64,000 nt of DNA from assembly GCF_017104715.1 (NCBI RefSeq), contig NZ_JAAGPI010000022.1, forward strand, positions 62,001-126,000, read 5' to 3'. The notes beneath the pieces are model-generated. The model worked only from the letters and a program-made list of their open reading frames with translations. It made no database searches and was not told the origin of the DNA. Positions 34,478 to 43,118 of the stretch are shown here, piece by piece. Source of the DNA: Burkholderia sp. Ac-20365 (lineage in GTDB: Bacteria > Pseudomonadota > Gammaproteobacteria > Burkholderiales > Burkholderiaceae). Positions within the stretch are counted from its first letter, which is position 1; each line of letters opens with the position of its first letter. The position numbers were made by a program, and so were the translations under genes.

Positions 34478-36496
34478 ATGACGACCTCGTCTCCCGCCCC
34501 CACCTCCCTGATGGCCAACGCGATCCGCGCGCTGTCCATGGATGCCGTTCAACAAGCGAACTCCGGTCACCCCGGCATGCCCATGGGTATGGCCGAGATC
34601 GGCGTTGCGCTGTGGTCGCGTCACCTGCGCCACAATCCGAAGAACCCGCAATGGGCCGATCGCGACCGCTTCGTGCTGTCGAACGGTCACGGCTCGATGC
34701 TGCTGTATTCGCTGCTCCATCTGACTGGCTACGACCTGCCGATGGAAGAGCTGAAGAACTTCCGCCAGCTGCATTCGAAGACGCCGGGTCACCCGGAATA
34801 CGGCATCACGCCGGGCGTCGAGACGACCACGGGTCCGCTGGGTCAGGGTCTGGCGAACGCGGTCGGCATGGCGCTGGCCGAGTCGCTGCTTGCGAACGAA
34901 TTCAACAAGGCTGACGCGAAGATCGTCGATCACCACACGTACGTGTTCGTCGGCGACGGCTGCCTGATGGAAGGCATCTCGCACGAAGCCTGCTCGCTGG
35001 CGGGCGTGCTGAAGCTGAACAAGCTGATCGCGTTCTACGACGACAACGGCATTTCGATCGACGGTGAAGTCATTCACTGGTTCCACGACGACACGCCCAA
35101 GCGCTTCGAAGCATACGGCTGGAACGTGATTCCGCACGTGATCGGCCACGACGTCGAAGCCGTCGACGCTGCGATCAAGCAAGCGAAGCTGTCGGACAAG
35201 CCGACGCTGATCTGCTGCAAGACCATCATCGGCGAAGGCTCGCCGAACAAGGCCGGCACGCACGACGTGCACGGCTCGGCGCTGGGCGAGAAGGAAGTCG
35301 CGGCGGTGCGCGAGAAGCTCGGCTGGCATTATCCGCCGTTCGTGATTCCGGAAGAAGTCTACGCAGCGTGGGACGCGAAGGAGAAGGGCGCGAAGTTCGA
35401 AGGCGAGTGGAACGACGCGTTCGCCGCCTATCGCGCGAAGTACCCGGCAGAAGCCGCGGATTTCGAGCGCCGTATGGCGAACAAGCTGCCCGCCGACTGG
35501 GCGGAGAAGGCACAGGCGATCATCGCCGGCGCGAACGAGCGCGCTGAAACCATCGCGACCCGCAAGGCGTCGCAGCAGGCCATCGAAGGTCTCGCAGCGG
35601 TGCTGCCGGAACTGGTCGGCGGCTCGGCTGACCTGACGGGCTCGAACCTGACCAACTGGAAGGCGGCGAAGTACGTGCGCGTCGGCGAAAACGGCGCGGC
35701 GGGCAACTACGTCAACTATGGCGTGCGCGAATTCGGCATGAGCGCGGCCATCAACGGCCTCGCCGTGCACGGCGGCCACAAGGCATTCGGCGGCACGTTC
35801 CTGACGTTCTCGGACTACAGCCGCAACGCGCTGCGCGTCGCCGCACTGATGAAGGCGCCGTCCATCTTCGTGTTCACGCACGACTCGATCGGCCTCGGCG
35901 AAGACGGTCCGACGCACCAGTCGATCGAACACGTTTCGAGCCTGCGTCTGATTCCGCATATGCAGGTGTGGCGTCCGGCTGATACGGTTGAAACGGCTGT
36001 GGCCTGGACGCAGGCTGTCGAACATCATGGCCCGTCGTGCCTGATCTTCAGCCGTCAGAACCTGCAATTCAATCCGCGCACCGAGCAGCAGATCGCGAAC
36101 GTCGCGAAGGGCGGCTACGTGCTGAAGGACTGGAACGACGACATCCCGGCACGCAAGATCATCCTGATCGCGACCGGCTCGGAAGTCGAGCTGGCGATGA
36201 AGGCGGTCGAGCCGCTGGCGCGTGAAGGCATTGCAGCGCGCGTCGTGTCGATGCCGTCCACCAACGTGTTCGACCAGCAGGACGCCGAGTACCGCGAGCG
36301 CGTGCTGCCGCACGGCGTGCGCCGCGTCGCGATCGAAGCCGGCGTGACGGACTTCTGGCGCAAGTATGTGGGCCTGGAAGGCGGCGTCGTCGGCATCGAC
36401 GTGTTCGGCGAGTCGGCACCTGCCGGCGCGCTGTTCAAATACTTCGGCTTCACCGTCGAGAAGGTTGTCGAGACGGCCAAGGCCGCACTCGGTTAA
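34478..36496 (+). CDS. tkt: Transketolase
   Basis: A 672-residue thiamine-diphosphate enzyme that moves two-carbon units between pentose-phosphate and glycolytic sugars. The N-terminal motif LMANAIRALSMDAVQQANSGHPGMPMGMAEIG, the ThDP/Mg motif VGDGCLMEGISHEACSLAG (about residue 160 on), the DNGISIDG loop and the C-terminal FTHDSIGLGEDGPTHQSIEHVSSLR are all intact. The ATG at 34478 starts MTTSSPAPTSLMANA. The gene precedes gapA by 109 bases, and the two may share a transcript. Confidence 0.98.
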   Translation: MTTSSPAPTSLMANAIRALSMDAVQQANSGHPGMPMGMAEIGVALWSRHLRHNPKNPQWADRDRFVLSNGHGSMLLYSLLHLTGYDLPMEELKNFRQLHSKTPGHPEYGITPGVETTTGPLGQGLANAVGMALAESLLANEFNKADAKIVDHHTYVFVGDGCLMEGISHEACSLAGVLKLNKLIAFYDDNGISIDGEVIHWFHDDTPKRFEAYGWNVIPHVIGHDVEAVDAAIKQAKLSDKPTLICCKTIIGEGSPNKAGTHDVHGSALGEKEVAAVREKLGWHYPPFVIPEEVYAAWDAKEKGAKFEGEWNDAFAAYRAKYPAEAADFERRMANKLPADWAEKAQAIIAGANERAETIATRKASQQAIEGLAAVLPELVGGSADLTGSNLTNWKAAKYVRVGENGAAGNYVNYGVREFGMSAAINGLAVHGGHKAFGGTFLTFSDYSRNALRVAALMKAPSIFVFTHDSIGLGEDGPTHQSIEHVSSLRLIPHMQVWRPADTVETAVAWTQAVEHHGPSCLIFSRQNLQFNPRTEQQIANVAKGGYVLKDWNDDIPARKIILIATGSEVELAMKAVEPLAREGIAARVVSMPSTNVFDQQDAEYRERVLPHGVRRVAIEAGVTDFWRKYVGLEGGVVGIDVFGESAPAGALFKYFGFTVEKVVETAKAALG

Positions 36497-36605
36497 TTGC
36501 GCATCGCGTTGTGCGTGCCGCGTTCAGCGCGGTGCGCACGGCAGCTACAACGCGCATCAGCCGAAGCATCACGGAAGAGTTTTTTTAGCCATCAGGAGAT
36601 AGAAC

Positions 36606-37616
36606 ATGACGATTCGCGTCGCAATCAACGGCTACGGCCGGATCGGCCGCAACACGCTGCGCGCCTTCTATGAAAACGGCAAGAAGCACGACCTCGAGAT
36701 CGTTGCGATCAACGACCTCGGCGACGCCAAGACCAATGCGCACCTGACGCAGTACGACACGGCGCATGGCAAGTTCCCGGGCGAAGTGACCGTCGACGGC
36801 GAGAACCTGATCGTCAACGGCGACAAGATCCGCGTGCTGGCCAACCGCAACCCGGCTGAACTGCCGTGGGGCGAGCTGGGCGTCGACGTGGTGATGGAGT
36901 GCACGGGCTTCTTCACAACGAAGGAAAAGGCGAGCGCCCACCTGAAGGGCGGCGCGAAGAAGGTGATCATCTCGGCGCCGGGCGGCAAGGACGTCGACGC
37001 GACGATCGTCTACGGCGTGAACCACAACGTGCTGAAGGCTGAGCACACGGTCATCTCGAACGCATCGTGCACGACGAACTGCCTGGCACCGCTCGTCAAG
37101 CCGCTGAACGACAAGATCGGCCTGGAAACGGGTCTGATGACCACGATCCACGCGTACACGAACGACCAGGTTCTGACGGACGTGTACCACGAAGACCTGC
37201 GCCGCGCGCGCTCGGCTACGCACAGCCAGATCCCGACGAAGACGGGTGCTGCATCGGCTGTCGGCCTGGTGCTGCCGGAACTGAACGGCAAGCTGGACGG
37301 TTACGCGATTCGCGTCCCGACGATCAACGTGTCGATCGTTGACCTGTCGTTCATCGCCAAGCGCGACACGACGGTCGATGAAGTCAACGCGATCATGAAG
37401 GAAGCATCGGAAGGCGCGCTGAAGGGCATTCTGGGTTACAACGCAGCGCCGCTGGTGTCGATCGACTTCAACCACAACCCGGCTTCGTCGACGTTCGATG
37501 CAACGCTGACCAAGGTGTCGGGCCGTCTGGTGAAGGTGTCGAGCTGGTACGACAACGAGTGGGGTTTCTCGAACCGCATGTTGGATACGGCTGTGGCGTT
37601 CGCTAACGCGAAGTAA
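36606..37616 (+). CDS. gap: Glyceraldehyde-3-phosphate dehydrogenase
   Basis: This 336-residue enzyme converts glyceraldehyde 3-phosphate to 1,3-bisphosphoglycerate with NAD. The Rossmann motif INGYGRIGRNTLRAF and the catalytic ISNASCTTNCLAPL with Cys155 are present, as is the C-terminal SWYDNEWGFSNRMLDTAVAF. The codon choice is strongly biased to C/G-ending forms, as expected for high expression. CAGGAG lies upstream of the ATG. A typical terminator follows, and then the first palindromic repeat. Confidence 0.98.
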   Translation: MTIRVAINGYGRIGRNTLRAFYENGKKHDLEIVAINDLGDAKTNAHLTQYDTAHGKFPGEVTVDGENLIVNGDKIRVLANRNPAELPWGELGVDVVMECTGFFTTKEKASAHLKGGAKKVIISAPGGKDVDATIVYGVNHNVLKAEHTVISNASCTTNCLAPLVKPLNDKIGLETGLMTTIHAYTNDQVLTDVYHEDLRRARSATHSQIPTKTGAASAVGLVLPELNGKLDGYAIRVPTINVSIVDLSFIAKRDTTVDEVNAIMKEASEGALKGILGYNAAPLVSIDFNHNPASSTFDATLTKVSGRLVKVSSWYDNEWGFSNRMLDTAVAFANAK

Positions 37617-37657
37617 GGTTTTTGGTTTTTTTGCTTTTTCGCTTTTAGCGAAGGAAG

Positions 37658-37682
37658 GCCGCCTGCGGGCGGCTTTTTCTTT
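37658..37682 (+). terminator. Intrinsic terminator after gap
   Basis: Arms GCCGCC and GGCGGC around TGCG are followed by TTTTTCTTTT. The flanking 37617-37704 stretch is very T-rich on the plus strand. Confidence 0.88.
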
Positions 37683-37704
37683 TGGGTTTTGGTTTTCTGG
37701 TTTT

Positions 37705-38429
37705 GTCTTGCGACGCTGGGGTGGTTTGCTTTTGTTGTCACGGGCATCCGCGTTTTGTCTTGCCTGCTTCAAGCGTTGCCCCTGTGCGGGGCGGCACTTA
37801 CTTTCTTTGCCGCCGCAAAGAAAGTAAGCAAAGAAAGCGGGCTAACACCGCAAGTGCTTGACCACCGCCTGAGGGCCCCCGACGGGTCCTCCGCTTCACA
37901 CGGCGTTCTGCCATTCAATGCTCGTTGCCAGCGCTCTTATTGAGCGCCTCACCCGCTTCACACTCCCGCGTCGCCACACGTGCGACCAAATCGCCAGCGT
38001 TCTATAGCGGCAAACTGTGTGTAGGCTGTCGCGGCTTACGCGCACTCACTCCGGACTGAAAATCACGATCGGTGTCGTAAGAGCGCTGAGGTGTGGAGTA
38101 CTACGACCTACACACAGTTTGCCACCTGGGCGGCCGTAACCAGTCGCTGCCGCTGGCTGCGCTACGGGTGATTGAAGCGGGTGAGGCGATTATTCAAGGC
38201 GTTGGCAACGCGCATTCAAACGGAGCGGTTGCCGTGTGAAGCGGAAGACCCGTTGGGGGCCCTCAGGCGGAGGTCAAGAACGGGCGGTGTTAGCCCGCTT
38301 TCTTTGCTTACTTTCTTTGCGGCGGCAAAGAAAGTAAGTGCCGCCCCGCACAGGGGCAACGCTTGAAGCACGAAGGCAAAACGCGGATGCCAGCGCCAAA
38401 CACAAAAAACCAAACCAGCATCGCAAGAC
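37705..38429. repeat. Nested palindromic (fold-back) repeat, copy 1
   Basis: A ~725-bp element with inverted arms of about 250 bp. The left arm starts GTCTTGCGACGC at 37705; the right ends with the diverged complement GCATCGCAAGAC at 38418-38429. Each arm contains a GCCCC/GGGGC hairpin (37778-37792 on the left) and a perfect 14-bp stem CTTACTTTCTTTGC/GCAAAGAAAGTAAG (37797-37828 on the left). The ~200-bp centre carries a second inverted repeat of 17 bp (38009-38025 and 38107-38123). It lies between convergent gap and the GntR gene. Open frames here give hydrophobic chance peptides only; I support no gene in it. Confidence 0.9.
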
Positions 38430-38475
38430 AGCAAACCACCCAAAACCCCAAACCCCAGCACCCCCAAAAAAAACT

Positions 38476-39168
38476 TCACGCCAAAGGCGTAGGAAAATAA
38501 ACCCCAGCCCGCTGCGCAGCATTAGCAATATGCTTCTCGATAGCAAGCCCGGCGGCATGTGGATCGCGTGCCTTGAGCGCATCAAGAATCGCGCGGTGTT
38601 CATGGAAAGTAGACAACACCAGTTCACGCCGATAAAACGGCATCCGCTGACTTTCTTTCATGATGTCCGCGCTACTCCGCAAAATAGACTCAATCGCGGC
38701 ATTCCCGGCAATCGCAACAATCCGCATGTGGAAATCAAAATCCAGCTGCGCCGCATCATCAAGCTCGCCCTGAGTCAGCGCGCCATGCAACGAAGCAATG
38801 TTCTCCTCGAACCATTCGACATCGTCATCACCAATCGCCAGCGCCGCCATCCGGGCGACAAAACCCTCCAGCGCGAAGCGCATCTGATAAGTGTCAGGCA
38901 GCGAAGACTGATCGGCGAAACGCCATGGATGCGCCGACGACGCCTTCGCCGACTGCACATACACGCCTTTGCCAGGCCGGATGGTCAGCATGCCGAGCGC
39001 TTCGAGCGTCGATAACGCCTCGCGCAGCGACGCCCGGCTGATGTCCATTTCCTCCGACAACTGCCGCTGCGCCGGCAACAGACAGCCGACAGGATAAACG
39101 CCGCTCTCGATCCTCTCGCGGATTGTCGCGATGGCAGCGTCGGTGACGGTGTGCGGCACGTTTTTCAT
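38476..39168 (-). CDS. FadR-type GntR transcriptional regulator
   Basis: A 230-residue regulator with an N-terminal winged helix (AAIATIRERIESGVYPVGCLLPAQRQLSEEMDISRASLREALSTLEALGMLTIRPGKGVYV) and a C-terminal FCD ligand domain with metal-type residues in LDFDFHMRIVAIAGN and FHEHRAILDAL. I use the ATG at 39168 (MKNVPHTVTD); the frame is open 70 codons further upstream, but that part contains operator-like sites and reads as non-coding. It is divergent from dctA and allantoicase genes, so a ureide, glyoxylate or C4-acid effector is likely. Its 3' half uses many T-ending codons. Confidence 0.9.
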   Translation of the reverse strand: MKNVPHTVTDAAIATIRERIESGVYPVGCLLPAQRQLSEEMDISRASLREALSTLEALGMLTIRPGKGVYVQSAKASSAHPWRFADQSSLPDTYQMRFALEGFVARMAALAIGDDDVEWFEENIASLHGALTQGELDDAAQLDFDFHMRIVAIAGNAAIESILRSSADIMKESQRMPFYRRELVLSTFHEHRAILDALKARDPHAAGLAIEKHIANAAQRAGVYFPTPLA

Positions 39169-39190
39169 GATGTCGGCGGCGGTTTGGTGC

Positions 39191-39199
39191 GGTCTGACC
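39191..39199. promoter_or_regulatory. GGTCNGACC operator-like site 1
   Basis: GGTCTGACC lies 23 bases upstream of the FadR-type regulator's start. It matches the GGTCNGACC half-sites typical of FCD-domain GntR proteins and would allow autoregulation. Confidence 0.55.
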
Positions 39200-39269
39200 A
39201 GCATTGTAGAACGGCTTCCGCTATCGCGTGCAACCTGCCGCAGGCATGCGAGCCAAGCGCGAGAAGGCC

Positions 39270-39278
39270 GGTCAGACC
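39270..39278. promoter_or_regulatory. GGTCNGACC operator-like site 2
   Basis: GGTCAGACC lies midway in the divergent regulator/dctA gap, about 80 bases from each of the other two sites. Confidence 0.5.
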
Positions 39279-39348
39279 TGTTCGGGTAAACACCGCCACT
39301 GCGATCCTTGACCTCACTATATCGGCTTCCTACTATTCGCCATAACAC

Positions 39349-39365
39349 TACTGGTCGGACCAGTA
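39349..39365. promoter_or_regulatory. GGTCNGACC operator-like site 3 (best palindrome)
   Basis: A perfect 17-bp palindrome, TACTGGTC-G-GACCAGTA, lies 43 bases before the dctA GTG. It is the strongest of three sites and fits the FadR-type consensus TGGTNNNACCA. Confidence 0.65.
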
Positions 39366-39407
39366 TGAACAGGTGATTCAAGACCCCATTTTGACCGGGA
39401 GAAAGCC

Positions 39408-40736
39408 GTGTTGAAGTTCTTCAATTCGCTGTTTGGCCGTGTCGTGATCGCTCTCGTAGCGGGCATCGTGCTCGGTGCGCTATTTCCACATTTCGCGCAG
39501 TCGCTTCGTCCGCTGGGCGACGGTTTTCTGAAGCTGATCAAGATGGTGATCGGACCGATCGTGTTCTGCGTCGTCGTCAGCGGCATGGCTCACGCGGGCG
39601 ATCTGAAGAAAGTGGGGCGCGTCGGCCTGAAGGCCGTCGTCTACTTCGAAATCATGACGACGATCGCGCTCGTGATCGGCGCGGTGCTCGCATACGTGAC
39701 ACGGCCGGGCGTCGGCATGAACATCGACCTGCATTCGCTCGACGCCGCTTCGCTCGCCACCTACACGGAGCATGCGAAGAGCCTCAAAGACACGGCGGGC
39801 TTCCTGCTCAAGATCATCCCCGACACGGCAATCGATGCCTTCGCGAAGGGCGACATCCTGCAGATTCTCGTGTTCTCCGTGCTGGTCGGCTCTGCGCTGT
39901 CGCTGCTCGGGCCGCGTGCGCAGCGCGTCAACGACCTGATCGACGAGCTGTCGCAAGTGTTCTTCCGTGTGATGAGCTTCATCATCAAGCTCGCGCCGCT
40001 CGGCGTGCTGGGCGCAATCGCGTTCACGACGGGCACCTACGGCGTCGCGTCGCTCAAGCAGCTCGGCATGCTCGTCATCGTCTTTTACGCGAGCTGCTTC
40101 GTGTTCGTCGCTGTCGTGCTGGGCGTCGTGATGCGTCTCGCCGGTTTCAGCATCTTCAAGCTGATCCGCTATCTGCGTGAAGAACTGTCGATCGTGCTCG
40201 GCACTGCTTCGTCGGATGCCGTGCTGCCGCAGATCATGCGCAAGCTCGAATGGATGGGCGTGAAGGATTCGACGGTTGGCCTCGTGATTCCGACCGGCTA
40301 CTCCTTCAACCTCGACGGTTTCTCGATCTATCTGACGCTCGCCGTCATCTTTATCGCGCAGGCTACCAACACGCCGCTGTCGATGCACGATCTGATCGTC
40401 GTCGTGCTGGTGTCGCTGATTACGTCGAAGGGCGCGCACGGTATTCCCGGCTCGGCGATCGTGATTCTTGCCGCAACGCTCTCGGCGATTCCCGCGATTC
40501 CCGTGCTCGGCCTCGTGCTGATCCTGCCTGTCGACTGGTTCGTCGGCATCGCCCGCGCACTGACCAATCTGATCGGCAACTGCGTGGCGACCGTCGTCGT
40601 CGGCGTGTGGGAGAACGACATCGACAGGGCGCGCGCCCACCGCGTGCTGAATCTCGATAGCGACTACCGCTTCGTACCCGCCAGCGCCGATCCGGACCAC
40701 GACACGGGCCACGCGAATCCGGCGCACGCCGTCTGA
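39408..40736 (+). CDS. dctA: C4-dicarboxylate transporter DctA
   Basis: A 442-residue sodium/proton:dicarboxylate symporter of the DAACS family with eight or more membrane segments. Diagnostic motifs are LIKMVIGPIVFCVVVSGMA, the substrate region SDAVLPQIMRKLEWMGV, the serine/threonine loop GYSFNLDGFSIYLTLAVIFIAQA and SKGAHGIPGSAIVILAATL. It imports succinate, fumarate and malate. GTG at 39408 is preceded by GGGAGAAAG. It is followed by allantoicase after 108 bases. Glyoxylate/ureide breakdown ultimately joins the C4 acids, which may explain the shared locus. Confidence 0.96.
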   Translation: MLKFFNSLFGRVVIALVAGIVLGALFPHFAQSLRPLGDGFLKLIKMVIGPIVFCVVVSGMAHAGDLKKVGRVGLKAVVYFEIMTTIALVIGAVLAYVTRPGVGMNIDLHSLDAASLATYTEHAKSLKDTAGFLLKIIPDTAIDAFAKGDILQILVFSVLVGSALSLLGPRAQRVNDLIDELSQVFFRVMSFIIKLAPLGVLGAIAFTTGTYGVASLKQLGMLVIVFYASCFVFVAVVLGVVMRLAGFSIFKLIRYLREELSIVLGTASSDAVLPQIMRKLEWMGVKDSTVGLVIPTGYSFNLDGFSIYLTLAVIFIAQATNTPLSMHDLIVVVLVSLITSKGAHGIPGSAIVILAATLSAIPAIPVLGLVLILPVDWFVGIARALTNLIGNCVATVVVGVWENDIDRARAHRVLNLDSDYRFVPASADPDHDTGHANPAHAV

Positions 40737-40844
40737 GACCACTGCGACACCACTTTCCGCCATCTGACCGACCACCTATGGCAAGCGCGGCGGGCCCGAC
40801 GGTCCGCCGCTCCTCACCTCAATCGACCGAACACCGAACCGATC

Positions 40845-41855
40845 ATGGCCAATCCGATTCTCGATCCGAACGCACCTGCTTTCACGCGCCGCTACATGAA
40901 CCTCGCCGACCCGCGTCTGGGCGCGAAGGCGCTCTTCGCCAGCGACGAATTCTTCGCGCCGAAGGAACGCATGCTCGACCCGCAGCCGGCCGTCTTCATC
41001 CCCGGCAAATACGACGATCACGGCAAATGGATGGACGGCTGGGAAACGCGCCGCAAACGCACGACGGGCCACGATTATTGCGTCGTGCGCCTCGCGCGGC
41101 CGGGCATCGTGCATGGCGTCGATCTCGATACGAGCCACTTCACGGGTAATTTCCCGCCGGCTGCATCGATCGAAGCCTGCTACTCGACCGACGACACGCC
41201 CGCCGATAACGCCGACTGGCAAGCCATCGTCCCCGCGACGACCTTGCAGGGCAATCAGCATCACTACGTCGAAGTCAGCGATACGCGCGCCTTCACGCAT
41301 CTGCGCGTGAACCTGTATCCGGATGGCGGCCTCGCGCGGTTGCGCGTCTACGGCCAGCCGAAGCGCGACTGGGAGCGCGCCGAACGCGGCACTTTGCTCG
41401 ATCTGGCCGCAGTCGAAAACGGCGCGTATCTCGTCGCGGCGAACAACCAGCATTTCGGGCCGGCCTCGCAGATGCTGATGCCGGGACGCGGCGTGAATAT
41501 GGGCGACGGTTGGGAAACGCGCCGACGCCGCGAGCCGGGCAACGACTGGGCGATCGTTGCGCTCGCGCGGCCGGGCGTGATCCGCAAGGTCGAAGTGGAT
41601 ACCGCGCACTTCAAGGGCAATTTCCCCGATCGCTGCTCGCTGCAGGCGGCGTCCGTCACGGGTGGCACCGACGATTCGCTCGTCACGCAAGCGATGTTCT
41701 GGCCGGTCCTGCTGCCCGAGCAGAAGCTGGAAATGGACAACATCCACACGTTCAGCGCCGAACTGGCCGCGCTCGGCCCGGTGACGCACGTGCGCTTCAA
41801 CATCTACCCGGACGGCGGCGTGTCGCGGCTGCGTCTGTGGGGCGAACTCGAGTAA
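40845..41855 (+). CDS. alc: Allantoicase
   Basis: A 336-residue enzyme hydrolysing allantoate to ureidoglycolate and urea. It consists of two similar allantoicase repeats: FIPGKYDDHGKWMDGWETRRKR...HDYCVVRLARPGIVHGVDLDTSHFTGNFPP in the first half and GRGVNMGDGWETRRRREPGNDWAIVALARPGVIRKVEVDTAHFKGNFPD in the second. Each carries DGWETRR and a T-x-HF-x-GN-F-P motif. The gene is intact and sits between dctA and ureidoglycolate lyase, making a short purine-degradation segment. Confidence 0.96.
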   Translation: MANPILDPNAPAFTRRYMNLADPRLGAKALFASDEFFAPKERMLDPQPAVFIPGKYDDHGKWMDGWETRRKRTTGHDYCVVRLARPGIVHGVDLDTSHFTGNFPPAASIEACYSTDDTPADNADWQAIVPATTLQGNQHHYVEVSDTRAFTHLRVNLYPDGGLARLRVYGQPKRDWERAERGTLLDLAAVENGAYLVAANNQHFGPASQMLMPGRGVNMGDGWETRRRREPGNDWAIVALARPGVIRKVEVDTAHFKGNFPDRCSLQAASVTGGTDDSLVTQAMFWPVLLPEQKLEMDNIHTFSAELAALGPVTHVRFNIYPDGGVSRLRLWGELE

Positions 41856-41896
41856 CGCGTCCAGCCACTGAACTTGCACGGACCTCGGAGACGGCC

Positions 41897-42409
41897 ATGA
41901 ACACACTGCGCATCGAGCGCCTCACCCGCGAAGCGTTCGCCCCGTTCGGCGACGTGATCGAGCTGGACGGCGCGCGCCACTACCCGATCAACGAAGGCAC
42001 CACCGAGCGTTTTCACGATCTCGCCAAGGTCGACGTGAGCACGCAAGGCGGTCGTCCGCTGATCAACGTGTTTCGCGCGCAACCGCGTGCATGGCCGATC
42101 GACATCGCGATGATGGAGCGGCATCCGCTCGGCAGTCAGGCGTTCGTGCCATTGTCGGATGCGCCTTATCTGATCGTCGTCGCACCGGCAGGCGACCTCG
42201 ATCCGACAAAGTTAAGAGCGTTCTCGACGCGCGGCTGGCAGGGCGTCAACTACGCGAAAGGCGTCTGGCATCATCCGCTGCTCGCCTTGGAGCGAGTGAG
42301 CGATTTCCTGATCGTCGACCGAGGTGGAGACGGGCCGAACTGCGATGAATTGGCATTGCCGCAGACGTGGCGGCTGGAGCGTGAATCGTTCGAAACGGCG
42401 GACGTCTGA
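41897..42409 (+). CDS. allA: Ureidoglycolate lyase
   Basis: A 170-residue cupin-like enzyme that splits ureidoglycolate to glyoxylate and urea, following allantoicase. The start MNTLRIERLTREAFAPFGDVIELDG and the core VFRAQPRAWPIDIAMMERHPLGSQAFVPL and KGVWHHPLLAL are diagnostic. It lies 41 bases after the allantoicase gene, in the same operon. A bidirectional terminator follows, shared with convergent fur. Confidence 0.95.
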   Translation: MNTLRIERLTREAFAPFGDVIELDGARHYPINEGTTERFHDLAKVDVSTQGGRPLINVFRAQPRAWPIDIAMMERHPLGSQAFVPLSDAPYLIVVAPAGDLDPTKLRAFSTRGWQGVNYAKGVWHHPLLALERVSDFLIVDRGGDGPNCDELALPQTWRLERESFETADV

Positions 42410-42446
42410 CACGCGTTCAAACGCGTTGGTAAGCAGAAGAAAGCAA

Positions 42447-42480
42447 AAAGGCCCGGTCGACGAATCTGACCGGGCCTTTC
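42447..42480. terminator. Bidirectional terminator between allA and fur
   Basis: Arms AAAGGCCCGGTC and GACCGGGCCTTT with a 9-base loop give T-runs on both strands at this convergent junction. Confidence 0.9.
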
Positions 42481-42539
42481 TACGTCTTACTGGGCGGGAC
42501 CGTGCGGGCCGTACAATGCGGCTTGCCCGGAAACGCCCG

Positions 42540-42968
42540 TCAGTGCTTGCGATGCGGGCATTTGTCCTTGGTGCACGCGCCGTACAGTGCGAGCGCGTGT
42601 TCCTGCAGCTTGAAGCCGCGCTCTTTGGCGATCGCCTGCTGGCGATTTTCGATTTCGGGGTCGAAGAACTCTTCGACGAGACCGCAATCGATACACACCA
42701 GATGGTCGTGGTGCGTCCCTTCGTTCAGCTCAAAAACGGCTTTACCCGACTCGAAGTTGCTACGCGACAGAAGGCCCGCCTGCTCGAACTGCGTGAGCAC
42801 GCGGTACACCGTAGCGAGCCCGATATCCAGCTCTTCATGCAGCAGATTGCGGTAGACATCTTCGGCGGTCAGATGGCGCACCGGGCTGTGCTGAAAGATT
42901 TCCAGAATCTTGAGGCGCGGTAGGGTCGCCTTGAGTCCGATATTTTTCAGATCGGTTGGATTGGTCAT
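42540..42968 (-). CDS. fur: Ferric uptake regulator Fur
   Basis: A 142-residue iron-sensing repressor. The N-terminal winged helix includes LKATLPRLKILEIFQ and GLATVYRVLTQFEQAG; the C-terminal metal domain has NEGTHHDHLVCIDCGLVEEF with the His-rich sensing site and CxxC pair, and the tail ends CTKDKCPHRKH. It represses iron-acquisition genes when bound to ferrous iron. It is divergent from bamE (omlA), an arrangement known from Pseudomonas and conserved in beta-proteobacteria. Confidence 0.98.
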   Translation of the reverse strand: MTNPTDLKNIGLKATLPRLKILEIFQHSPVRHLTAEDVYRNLLHEELDIGLATVYRVLTQFEQAGLLSRSNFESGKAVFELNEGTHHDHLVCIDCGLVEEFFDPEIENRQQAIAKERGFKLQEHALALYGACTKDKCPHRKH

Positions 42969-42986
42969 GGCAAGGGATCCCTAGAG

Positions 42987-42992
42987 TACAAT
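42987..42992 (+). promoter_or_regulatory. Possible -10 box in the fur/bamE gap
   Basis: TACAAT on the plus strand lies in the divergent gap, 127 bases before the bamE start. The surrounding CTAATAGTAATG segment is AT-rich and may include the fur promoter on the other strand. Confidence 0.35.
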
Positions 42993-43118
42993 GCAGGGTT
43001 CTAATAGTAATGTGAATTGCTGTTCAGGTCATCTTACACGGAAACACGCGCGGCTCGGGGAGCCCGCACGGTGAGGGAAATGATTCCAAAAGCTCTATTG
43101 ATCAACCGGGGGACCCGC

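Noticed and set aside
37981..38130. Repeat centre considered as a CRISPR fragment or attachment site
   Set aside because: There are no regularly spaced direct repeats, no cas genes and no integrase; the symmetry is a single nested inverted repeat.
37689..38479. Open frames inside palindromic repeat copy 1 (for example 37689-37943 plus, 38216-38479 minus) with a recurrent LCGAALTFFAAAKKVSKESG peptide
   Set aside because: The peptide is the translation of the repeat's GCCCC/GGGGC and CTTACTTTCTTTGC hairpins and appears in every arm. Frame and length vary and no ribosome site fits, so these are repeat shadows, not genes.
38476..39381. Longer 301-residue version of the GntR regulator starting at 39381
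   Set aside because: The extra 71 residues would cover three operator-like sites and the divergent promoter region and precede a complete winged-helix start.
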